Source: Apostichopus californicus | Taxonomy: Eukaryota; Echinodermata; Holothuroidea; Aspidochirotida; Stichopodidae | Direction: 5' to 3' | Assembly: GCA_020650975.1 (NCBI GenBank) | Contig: JAIPMN010007262.1 | Location: 1-44,408 of the forward strand | Length of the DNA stretch: 44,408 bases | Shown: positions 1-10,708 of the stretch, piece by piece | Layout of the letters: every line of letters begins with the position of its first letter | How positions within the stretch are numbered: position 1 is the first letter of the stretch | The notes under the pieces: generated by a model | Database searches by the model: none | What the model was told of the DNA's origin: nothing | What the model saw: the letters and a program-made list of their open reading frames with translations, nothing else | Program-made: the position numbers and the translations under genes

Positions 1-105
1 TTTTCTGACTTGCGGAGCGGGGGGGCGGAATGATACTTCCGCCCCACCATATTTTTCACTGGGGGGGCTGGCGCCCCCCCAGCCCCACCGGTTCCTACGC
101 CCTTG
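1..105. mobile_element. End of a hAT-like non-autonomous DNA transposon, cut by window edge
   Basis: The stretch is G/C-homopolymer rich and finishes at 105. Read on the minus strand, the outer end is CAAGGGCGTAGGAACC followed by a G-rich then C-rich hairpin. It shares GGCGTAGGA with the terminal repeat of the complete element at 13138-13744. Only this end is in the window, so length and target-site duplication cannot be judged. The superfamily is inferred from end similarity. Confidence 0.5.
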
Positions 106-1446
106 AAATACATTGACTACGAAAACCATCGATCTATGGATTTAACCGGTTAAAAAACAAACGGGAATGGCAAGGTGAGTGTTACGTAATAGAAGAATAA
201 GAGGAACATAAATCCGTTGCATAACAATTAAATAGATGCATGCAAGGGAAGTCTAAATGTTTGTGTTCATGGAAATATCGACTACAGACACATTCTCCAG
301 GCGATAAGTGTTTTCAAAGAGTATGTTTAAAGAGTATGCTGAGACACATATGCATCGACCAGGAATACTTATACAGTTGTAGCAGGGAGTTGTTCCATAA
401 CAGTTGTTCTGTAACAACTCCCTGCATGGTTGTAGCAGGGAGTTGCTCCGGAACAAGTCTCTGCGGGTTGTAGCTACTTGACTGGTGCCACGCATATAAA
501 AGATGTTTTCCTGCAGTCAAAAGGAAGTGTCTGGAGCTGGGAGTTGTTCGCTAATTGGCGCCTTACGTAACATCTTCATGGTCATATACTTTAATCGTCT
601 CGATGTAAGAGGACTGGGGTTGAGAGTGGATTACGTTGTTTGGTTTTCCTATTCAGGCTGTATCTTCGGTGACTTTTAACAAAATACCTGAATGGTCAAA
701 TAGACGAGTACAAATAATCGGTACTCTATTGTGAATGTTATCCTAGCTATAAGCGACCGTCCATGCATATTACTTTTGACTATATACTCTGCCTGTTGAA
801 ATAACCCAATATCTGCTAAGTCTTATTGCGTTGGATGGACTGCATAAAGTACCAAAAAGACATTTTTTCCCTCCAAATTCCAATAAAACGAATTTTTGTA
901 TAGTCTCTATTAAATCTACATTATAAAATACACTTTTTTTTCTATCCTCCTATGTCAAAGTATAGTCCTATATAGTAATTGCCACATGAATGTATGGGAC
1001 GCCATTCGGTCAATCTATGTGCTACAATTACCGTTTGGTTTCTTACATGCGTTTCTAATTGGTATCGCTGTCTTCAATATATCAAACTTTATGCCTCGAG
1101 TCATGATCCTTTAATGATATTGATTCTTTACTAATAGCTAAATTTCTTTCTATAATAAGGAAACCTATTGGGATTAACTGTAATACAAGGAACCGAGAAA
1201 GCTTTCTGTCGATTTAACACATTACACGAATTACACTCCCGCCATGCGCATTGGACCCAACATTGACATGTGACACTAATAAATCGGGGTCTGAATCTGA
1301 ATGGGTGAAGTCGGCAATTATCCTACTAGAGGACATAAACGCCAACCGAGCGCTACAAAGTATGAGTAAGAGTATAAATTATTAGATAACAAAACAAGAG
1401 TTAGTAAGCTTTTCTTTGAAACAGTCTAGACTATATAGGTACTTTT
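106..1446. other. Non-coding DNA upstream of OSGIN
   Basis: No coding exon with flanking splice signals or recognisable protein similarity is visible on either strand; open frames here are short and low quality. The only structure I see is the pair of inverted repeats listed at 374-473. Confidence 0.5.
374..473. repeat. Two adjacent hairpin-forming repeats
   Basis: At 383-424 a 12-bp perfect inverted repeat (CAGGGAGTTGTT / AACAACTCCCTG) encloses an 18-nt loop. About 50 bp on, a second unit opening with the same GTTGTAGCAGGGAGTTG forms a shorter, imperfect hairpin. The two look like a tandem duplication of a palindromic unit. Function unknown. Confidence 0.6.
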
Positions 1447-1622
1447 TAAGAAAAAGTCGCCCAGGAAAGAACCTGGGCACGAAAACCAAACTACCGAACG
1501 ACTGATTCGCTCTCAACCCCATGTAGTCCCCGTGCATCGGGACTGTGACTGTGCGATCATCTTTGGGTGTGCATCACCATTCCCCCTCGAAAGGGAATAG
1601 ATACATGATCTTAGCCAAAAGG
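1447..1622 (-). repeat. U2-headed SINE-like repeat, copy A
   Basis: Read on the minus strand, it begins CCTTTTGGCTAAGATCA, identical to part of the 5' end of U2 snRNA. It then departs from U2 and forms several hairpins: CCC-TTTCGA-GGG, GGTG-ATG-CACC, CAGTCCC/GGGGACTG and a terminal GCCCAGG-TTCTTT-CCTGGGC. The last is followed by GACTTTTTCTTAAAAAG. It is about 85 percent alike, by eye, to copy B at 34508-34688, lacks a few bases at its 5' end relative to B, and shows no clear target-site duplication. U2 branch-site and Sm-site regions are absent, so it is not a functional U2 gene. Confidence 0.7.
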
Positions 1623-2958
1623 TGCATGCACAATGTCTGATGGCAAGCATTGCAATCTTTTAAGGTGCGGGGGAAGAAGGATTATGTATATAAATTCTTT
1701 CTAGCTTAGTGAACTTGGAAGTTAAGATCATGTTTATTTCTTGGATTAACACTTTTTGTTGGGATTAGATTGTCTATATCAATTGATACAAGATTGGAAT
1801 TGATTTTTATAAAGCATTTGTAGGCGTGTGTGCTTTCTTCTCGTTTTTAGCAGGGGCCAATCTAATTACTCAAGCATAATTGTCACACTGGATTTATAAG
1901 AGTAGACTGCCATACAAAATCTGGCAGCTCTTCTTTATAGCTTCTACTTTATCCACATCACACTGGTGATGAGGGTCTTAGACTACTGAAGCATAGCAGC
2001 GAGTGCTGGCCACTGATCTGTACACACTAGTGTACAGATCAGTGCTGCAGGCCTAACAAGAGTTTTCTATGCTGTAGTTTTAACTCGATCGTGGTCGATT
2101 GTGGTCCTTTCGTTGTGGTTTACTCTAAATCCCTGTTTATAGCCTCTTTGGTTTTCGATGAGGCCGACAAAAGGGAAAATAATATACGCAAACAAGGCGA
2201 GCAATATGAACGTATCTGATATAGCCAACATGTATAATAATTCCGCTGTTTACTAATTAATCTACACACTGTATCATACATATTCCATTATGTTGAGCTT
2301 ATTCTAGAGTAACGGTTGTATAGACAACGTGACAGAAGATCCCGTTTGTGTGCGTTAACTCCGATATTAATCCCCTGCCACCAGCAAAGGAAATTGATAT
2401 GTGCTGATAATGCATGGCGTGTGAGGGTATAAGGGTGTGGGTGGGTGTGGGTGTGTGCGCGTGGTCATGTTTGTATGTGGCGTGACGCCACAGCCGCTTG
2501 TAGTTTGTAAACAAGATAAACTCGAAAGTAAGTCTGGGTTGAAGTTAATTATAACTTGACATATAGAGGAAAACTCTGAAAACTTTATAAACACGATAAC
2601 CACAAAAGTGAATTCTTGAATGAGCTACATACTTCGTGTGTACATCGATCCACCCATAAAGATTACTGTATATAGCCTATATTGAAATTTATACTTGTAT
2701 AAGTTTTCATGATAGATATCAAACGATTTCGTCCATTCTTAGTACAGAATTTAATGGGTTATCAAAAGCATATTCTTGACAGTTATGCATGACTCCCCAT
2801 ATTTTGTAAGCTGGTTTTGGATAGGAAATAGAGACGCTGTACCGTTGTCAGGTATTGCTGGTTCCTCTTGAAGCGATTGTCAACACAAAAATACATGTCA
2901 AAAAGAGGAATAATTTAACACCGGCTAAGTAGCAAGCTATACTTATTACCTGTATAGG
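1623..2958. other. Non-coding DNA
   Basis: Nothing recognisable as a gene. It includes a GT-rich patch near 2425-2470 and the perfect-arm palindrome listed at 2011-2044. Confidence 0.5.
2011..2044. repeat. 34-bp near-perfect palindrome
   Basis: The 13-bp arms CACTGATCTGTAC and GTACAGATCAGTG are exact reverse complements around an 8-bp centre containing ACTAGT. It could be a cruciform site or the relic of a foldback element. No function can be read from the sequence. Confidence 0.6.
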
Positions 2959-3586
2959 CAGGGGCGGACTAGGCCACATACAGTAGGGTGTTTGGTTATC
3001 AAAATTTGACGAATGTTAGTCGTCGACGAACATCTTGAGGCGTTTATGTTGATGTACGTCTGTAGAAAAAGTGATCTTGCCCAAACTTGACTCTAAAAAT
3101 ATCATTGATGGTGTGGCTGCCAGAAGCAGCGAACTGCGTAGGCTCCTACTCTCGTAGACATGACATTGTGCTCGTGTTATTGAACATGTACGTTTTGGTG
3201 GATTTTATTTAGGTTTTTTTCCAAATTTTTTTCAAGCATGTTGTCACAAAATGCTTGAAAAAATAAATAAAATCCAGTCTAAACCATATATTTTAGTCTA
3301 TTTTTGTATACGTTTTTAACTCAGGTTCATCAAGTGTTGCTTCTGGAAAATTATTTTTGGGTCTTTTTTAAAGGATTACTGTAACCTACAAAATTGAGAA
3401 ATATCGCACCATTTTGCATCTAGGCATTCCTTAACTTAAAAAAAATCTCTGAGGGCAGGGGGAAACCCCTCCCCTTAAACCCCATCCCCAGGACGGCGAG
3501 CACTACGTAAGTAACATATGAATGAATAATGGGACGGTCAAGGTGCAAAAATGCCCGGGCCGGTTTTAAGACCCAGTCCACCCCTG
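2959..3586. mobile_element. hAT-like MITE (about 630 bp)
   Basis: The ends are imperfect inverted repeats: CAGGGGCGGACTAGGCC on the left and, on the minus strand, CAGGGGTGGACTGGGTC on the right. Flanking 8-mers TGTATAGG (2951-2958) and CCTGTAGG (3587-3594) are similar but not identical, as expected of an old 8-bp target-site duplication. An internal palindrome (about 3199-3277) pairs GGATTTTATTTA with TAAATAAAATCC. There is no transposase reading frame. The 8-bp TSD and CAGGGG-type ends suggest the hAT superfamily. Confidence 0.65.
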
Positions 3587-6500
3587 CCTGTAGGCTCAGA
3601 AATCATTGCCTTTTCACCGTTTCTAAGGGCGAGAGGGAGAGACAGAGGAATAGTTTCCCAATGAGAAAATGATTCACGGAGGAGTACTAAGCGGCGGCTG
3701 GGGTGGGTGGGGTCTAAACCACTTCAAGTAAGATGGGTGGCTCATTAATAAATGTGTGCTCCTCTTCTAGCGCACAATAGCGCAGCGCGACAGACTCTTT
3801 CTCTACCCCTAAATCTACTTCATGAAGGAGGTAGCTAAGCTTCCACCACGGCACGGTGGTCATATTAAGACCATAAGCTTAGCACAACCAGCAACTCTCC
3901 GGCGCTTCTGAAAAGGTACGATTCAGACCAAGGATTTTCGAATTTCTAGATCAACTCGAACACGGATAATTTATCTTTCTTACTGCAGAAGGAACAGAAT
4001 AACAGACAGGCTTAAAGTTGTCATTCCTGACTGAGATCCAAATGTTGGTAAACTTTTATGGTGATAATTTAATTGCCAGATTCTTGCTGTGAAATTATAC
4101 GTAGATGGGTGGTCGACAATAGAGATACCCTATGCGCCACGGTAAATATACCTATAGGTATACCTTTACATATTGTGGTAGACTGTATCAACCTTACTAT
4201 AGGCCTATATAGGTATTACACCATCATATCATCATAAGAAGCGATACATTTGGCGTTCCGTAGTTGTTTGGCCGATTGTCATTTCTCGTTTTAAGTTACA
4301 AGCCGATTTGCCTATGACGAAATTGGTCAGGTAGTTGACCTTTTTGTCTATGCAAGTGATTTATTCTGAGCCGTATATACCTGCGCTGGATTTACCTAAA
4401 CGTTCCCTTCTTCCCTAACCATAAATTCGGCAATGAGAAAACTGCTTAGGCTAGAAAAAGTTTTGCTTCACCTACATTACTGAGACCATTAATCGTTGAA
4501 AAATTTGCTTAGCTGAGATATCACTTTGGTCGAATTCGGTAAAAAAAAATTCCAAGCTGTCAAAAAATTTTTGCTGCATCATTCCTACTTGCGCAATGCG
4601 ATTATGAAAGCCAATCACGTTACAGTATTGCAATAATGGGCGGAGTTGTGCTTAAAGGTACTTACAACAAGTTTATCTCACAAAAACTCGAATTGTTTAT
4701 ACAATGCAAGTAGATACCCAATTTTATGTACTAACCCTTTAATAGCATTCTCCGTCTGCATGTGCTCTTTTCCGTAACGAATGGTTGACCAACCGCACTG
4801 CAAATCTAGCTGATTAGTATCCAAGGTATAGTATTTGCATGCTCCCAAATTATAAGTCGTTTGAGTTTACACATGTAGGCTAGAAACGATCTAGTCTGTG
4901 AGTGTGACTCAGTAGAGTGCGGATGGTGATGTACTATGCATGGTGAAAAACAGTGCCGAATTCAGACAAAATGGAGAATTTTCGCAGTCGGTCTTCGATG
5001 TAGTAATGTATCTGTTATTTTGAACAGGTAAGATATCCGACATTGGTATCATCCAGGGATTAAAAGATCTAAGGCATTATTGGGTTATGACAATCACATG
5101 CCGTTAGGCTTAGGGATGCTTGCCCCAGTGGGCAGTACTGTACGTAAGTATATAGGGCCTTAGTTAGGGGTGGCTGACAAGTGCCGGTTTGCTTATATCT
5201 TATCATTACAGTGTGTCGACCACGACAATTTTCGTCTCAAACTCGAATTTATTGTAAAACATTGGTAGTTTGACTATGAGCATAACACTGTACACACAGC
5301 TTTAACATGCAATCTTCAAAATTACTTTTTTAGAATACTAAACTATTCACCCATTGGCAGTTCAATGAGGATGGTGCTCTTACTTATTTACCCGATCATC
5401 CGTTTAATAAGCGTTGCTCTAGGGCTTATTTACCCAATCGTAGGCTTAATATGCCTGATGTAACACTTACTTCTGACCGTTGGGAGATAATAGATCCAGG
5501 GCGTTGGGATATAATTTACTCAACCCAACCCCCTTACACATGAAAAGAATTTTAGTAGTTAATATTATTAGATCAGTCATGTAAGTTGTATGTTACGGTT
5601 ACTAAGTATAATACTAATTTATAGCTAAAATATACCTAAGAATGCACCATTTGACATATAATTGTTTTTATTTGGAGGACCCCATAATCCCTTACACTGG
5701 CATCATCGACCATTGGGCCATATCTCCTCCAAGTGCCCACAAATATATTTGACAAAAAATAAATATTTAAATTTCTTTGCATATGCTCCTTGGTCCTTTA
5801 TACTTACACTACACATAGATAGTATATAATGCATCTGAATAGTTTTTGACTGTTAAGTCAAAGCACTCTAGAAACTCAAGTTTCCAAGAATTATTTATGT
5901 GAACAAGTCAAAAGGGAGAACTGTATGTTGATTTACCAAGTTATATTAATTACAAGTTTGTGAAAAGAAAGATCAAAAAAGTCCAAATCAAACCTTCTTC
6001 CTCTGTAGACCAGTAGACCATCACTAGTATGGTCATCTGTTGAATTTGTGTATCAAAGTGTTACTCTTACAGTAGGTTCTTTATGATCTCCACTGGGAAA
6101 TAAAAATTGTTGTGGGTATAGCTGTAGACCTCCCTTTGAGACTATATATGCTAAACTTGTGATAATGAATAGATCAATAAGATGCGATGCATTCAACAAT
6201 TGTTCAAATTAAAAAAGTGATTCTGATACTGACAATTTAATATCATTAATACTGACCATACAGTAGTATGTATGCAAATATCACGATGTCCTTTTTGGTC
6301 GCTTTGCTCTTGATACAAAGTTTCAATTTATTCTCACACTTTTAAAGGAGTACTCTGGTGACAAACAATGTGAAACTTGAAACTCTGCTAGGTGAAAACC
6401 CCATCTCAATATCATGCCCCCTAACTCAAGGTATGGTTGATTGAATGTAACCTGTTTTGACTTGCTAAACCTTTCACTAAGTCCAGGAAGTTGGATCACA

Positions 6501-9500
6501 GTAGGGGGTCTGTGATGTCATCTTGGCAAATGCTCTTTGGAAGCTTTACTTCTAAGGCTGTTATAATCTTGTGGTTGATTTAAATCCTCTAAACCTGATC
6601 TGTGGAATGTTTGCATAGCTGTCAAAGTTATCTGTACTTAGAATTTCATCAAAATGTATCTCTTTTGTAGAAATATTATTTTTGGTTGTCGATAAATTAT
6701 CGACAAATTATAAAAAATAGAAAGACATTTTCTGCTGGAAAAAAAAAATATTACTAAATATTTTTTAAAACTTGATACCTAGTTGCAATACCAAATGCTA
6801 CGGGGATGTGGTTTTCAAAGTTAGATTCAGAAAATGTCCAGCAATTTTGTGCAGCAATCAACTTTAGCCACCAGAAAATGATTTTAAGGGCCATCCTCAT
6901 GGAACAACCAATTTACAACCAAGGGGTCAAGTCAATTTCACTTCTCTATTCAAAGAAACTACATACTGTTACCTGGTCATTCCATTTTAATTATTTTTAA
7001 TTTTGTAAAGCAGAACCATATAATTCTCTAAGAGTATGTATTAACTTCCCTAGAGCTGGGCAAGTGCTCCTTGTTACAGCATTGCTACCAAAAGTTAAAA
7101 AAGAGAAGACCTTCAAATACTGTTCTCATTTAATAAGTCTCCTAATGGCAATCTGTTGAGTCGTTTCAAACTGCTGTACATCCACAATGGCTTCTTTGAA
7201 TGCCTTAGCTTAATTAGTACTTTAGAAGTATAGCCTCAAACTGTATAGAATGGCCTTAGAACCTGCAAAGATATAAAAATAGCATTTTTTGATACTGTAA
7301 GTGTTTATATGATATGATCTACGTTTTAACTATAGATCTGTGTTAAAGGTCACTGTGATACTGATACAAGTCCAAATGTTGTTCATCGGTTTACATTGCA
7401 CATGTAAATGATCATCAGTTAGTCAATACTGTAAACACTAGCTGTGTTAACAGTTTTTATGCTGTCTATCTTTACCCATCTTAACTGCACTTGTTTGATT
7501 CCAATAGTAAAATACTCCACATGATCAGTTGGTAACTTATTGCATACAGTATTGCTCAGACAACTAAACCAATTGATGAAAAAATTAAAGGCAAAGAGAA
7601 AATGAGGGAGAAAAAGAAAAGGAAAGAAGAAAAAAAAGAAAGAACAGTCAAAGTTTGTGTAACTGTGTATATACTCAATGTAACTCGGGTCATGCGAGTG
7701 ACCAGATATAAGTCCAAGGGTTACACCCAAATCCAACAATGCCCAACAAATGAGACATAAGAACTTCTTTTAAAGGGAGAAACCACAACTAGTAATTCTC
7801 CATTGATGTATTGAATATGATATTGAATGTACCAAGGTTTTTAACTAGCATACATGTATACGACCGGTCTTTTTACTGAATGATGACTACAGTAACCCAT
7901 GAGCTCTCTGGGCCAAAATTAATGTTACGGATACAGTGTGCCACTGGTCTAGCAGAAGTTCAAACCCCTTGGATACAGTGCACAGGACACAGGTCTATTA
8001 CAGTAGAAGTTGGTGTAGTCCCTCAGCAGGGCTGGGTTAGATAGGTGACTTGTGACTATCCACAGATTACTAAACATCACACTAATCAGTCTACAGTAGG
8101 TACCATACAGTAGTCTACAAAAGAGCCACTGCGAGCTCTTCCAACACTTCGCGGGATACAGTATATTCCATCAAATCTGGCCATCATTCCTTTCACTGAT
8201 GACAGAAATCTGGTTAAAAGTTTTCATATTAAAAAAGAAGCTGTTGCAACAGGTTGTTGCAAACAAAGCCATGGCTTTCCCACCAGCTCGCCAGCACGCA
8301 ACTCAATTTTTTAATATTACTGACTTCATAGCGAACAAGGTCAGATACAATATATATGTCAAGAAGTTTCTTCTTGCCGAAGCCAGCAATCACAACTTCA
8401 ACCTCAACTTCAGAGCTCGGCACAGAATGTTCAAAAACAAACTTTATACTTGTAGACTATTATGACATTTTCACAGCATTGCACATTGTATAAAATTACA
8501 ATAATATGAGATCACTAAAAAGCCAGTACTGTAAACAAGTGAATCAATGAACTGGATAGCTTCAGTATCGTAAATGGAGAAATAGTGTATAATAATATTC
8601 TCTAGTAATCCTTGTCGTCACGTTTCATGACCTTTTCGTGTAAAAATATATTATTTTGGTTTCGTTTACGTATTAGTGAACTAATGTACAGTACAGTAGT
8701 TAATTAACAGAGAGAATGACTTCAGTGCAGACGGGGGGGGGGGGGGGGTACAGAGAAAGGCTTGTAGTACTGTAACCAACCTGTTACAGAAAGAAGGAAA
8801 GGAATGAAATTATAGTAAAAAAGTAATTCCTATCCCTCAGAGCAACACCCATCCCTTAAAATTATAACCCCCTCTCTTGCCCAGCTACAGGTATGTACAA
8901 TAGTTCCTTGTCCAAATTAGGAACACAATTCATAGCAATGTGCTACCAAATAAAATATAAAGAGTGTAATTTATATAATTAATGCATGGATACTGTAGAT
9001 CATCAATAAAGATTGAAAAATTTGATGTACATAGCATTTAGTAAAGCTCAGGTTAAGAGAGGTTTAAAAACAATTAAACAGACTACAGGTAGTTATTGTA
9101 TCATCTATTCTATAGTCATTGTGTACTACTGTATGCAGGAGAAACATACATACATTTATAGCAAGGTTTCCTAACATTTTTACGGCAAGGATAACTGTGG
9201 GTATAACTGGCATAATGTCTTGTAACTGAAAGTTGAAAATGTGTACCCTTCGAGAAGGTCAACACAATGGAGTGAAAGTGAAGCAAATACGAAGGATTCT
9301 TAAATCTATGTGTAACAACTGCATGACATCATCACACATACTGACTTCAAGTTACCTTGGTAAGTGTGGTACGAATTGAAACCACTTTAACCAGGTAATA
9401 TCTGGAAAATAGTTAGAGGTGTAAGCAAGCTTTATAAATATACATTTAAGCTTGTTTTCTGCAGGCCTAAAGTATATTTTATCTTGTGCAAAAATCCAGC

Positions 9501-10517
9501 GGGTTGTCAACTTGTCATATGTACAGTAGTTCAATCAATGGCAATGCAATCATATTTTGCATTGGCTAAACTTTGCGGCACAAATACCAACTTAAAAAAC
9601 CCGCTAAACATTTACAGAACATATAGTCCTGCAGCTAAACAAAATGTATTCATTTACCTGCACAGCACTCTACACACAACTCAGTGTTGAGTTTCTTTTG
9701 TTTTGATGTATAATGAATAGGCCTGTTGCTATGGTACATTCACTTTTTCCCTCTTTTTTTTGGAATAATAACAAACTTGTTATTGTTAAAGAATCTCTGG
9801 TAGTGACAGCCAATTTTTTGTCGTTGTTGTTAAGATACATGAAACTACATAACTACTGAATATTGATATGGTATGACACAGCAAAAAAGTTTAGTTATTG
9901 TGGGTACATACAGTAGCGGATGAGAGATAGGAATTCCATAGACTGCTCCCAAGGTCCTACAAGGGGTTACCATGACGCAAATTGCAAATGTTTGCTTTAC
10001 ACGGACCGTGTACTTCAAAACTAATTAAACCTTAAGACACAGTGCTGTAGTTTAAATAATTGCTAAACGTTGTGTGATTAGAAACTGTAACCTTAGTTAA
10101 AAATAAAAATAGGTATATTATAATCTGTTTGTTTTATGAGATACTTTTGATCAAACTTGATAAAAGTATGATTTGTAGATTGGCTGTTATGTTCTGTTGA
10201 ACAGTTACTGTATACCTTCATGTAAACAGACAGTATTTAGTCTTTTGTTTAAACAAAGATTATATATACTGTAGTACAATATTTACACGTAGTGGGTCCA
10301 TTTGGGAAAGAAGAATGTTTGACAATTCTGTTGTACGTACCCATTATGTTAAAACCAATTTAAGAACTCGATATATATTTAATTTATATTAATAGGAACA
10401 GCAACTCTGAATGGATGAATAGCTTCTTTCTTTAGAAGGGACAACTTTTCACTCTACATTAGAGTAACTCTAGGACTCTTCATTGTAACATTCTTCTTTT
10501 TTCTTTTCCCTTTACAG
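3587..10517. other. Long non-coding stretch upstream of the first OSGIN coding exon
   Basis: No protein-coding exon is recognisable on either strand. It must contain the OSGIN promoter and probably one or more 5' UTR exons, because the first coding exon is preceded by a strong 3' splice site. I cannot place those UTR exons from sequence alone. Short GTACAGTA-type words recur from about 6 kb onward, and there is a 16-G run at 8733-8748. Confidence 0.5.
8733..8748 (+). repeat. Poly(G) run, 16 G
   Basis: An uninterrupted 16-G homopolymer. It is G-quadruplex-capable and prone to length error in sequencing and replication. Confidence 0.85.
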
Positions 10518-10708
10518 AAGGAATAAAACCTCTTGAGCAAGTCCTTCAGTCGTTTGCCAGACAGTAATCAATATATAGTTGGATCATCATCACCATGAAG
10601 AGGAGGAAGCAGTCGGCATGATGTCTTACAATAATAACAGTTCAGAGACTGCAGGGCATTGTCAACGGTGTATCGCTGAACAGGCCTACAGTCCTGTCAT
10701 AGTCATAG
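10518..10708 (+). other. OSGIN2: OSGIN first coding exon (5' UTR plus start codon)
   Basis: The exon starts after a long pyrimidine tract ending TTTACAG (acceptor AG at 10516-10517) and ends at the donor GTAAAT at 10709. The CDS begins at 10618; a second in-frame ATG follows directly at 10621. It encodes 30 residues and ends in phase 1. The last residues, PVIVIG, start the FAD-binding Rossmann motif, which is completed in exon 2. The upstream acceptor implies at least one more 5' non-coding exon that I did not find. Confidence 0.85.
10595..10621 (+). promoter_or_regulatory. Upstream ORF overlapping the OSGIN start codon
   Basis: An ATG at 10595 in a fair context (CACCATGA) opens an 8-codon frame, MKRRKQSA. 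Its TGA stop (10619-10621) lies inside the ATGATG that starts OSGIN. This arrangement is compatible with termination-reinitiation or leaky scanning, so it could tune OSGIN translation. That regulatory role is inference. Confidence 0.5.
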
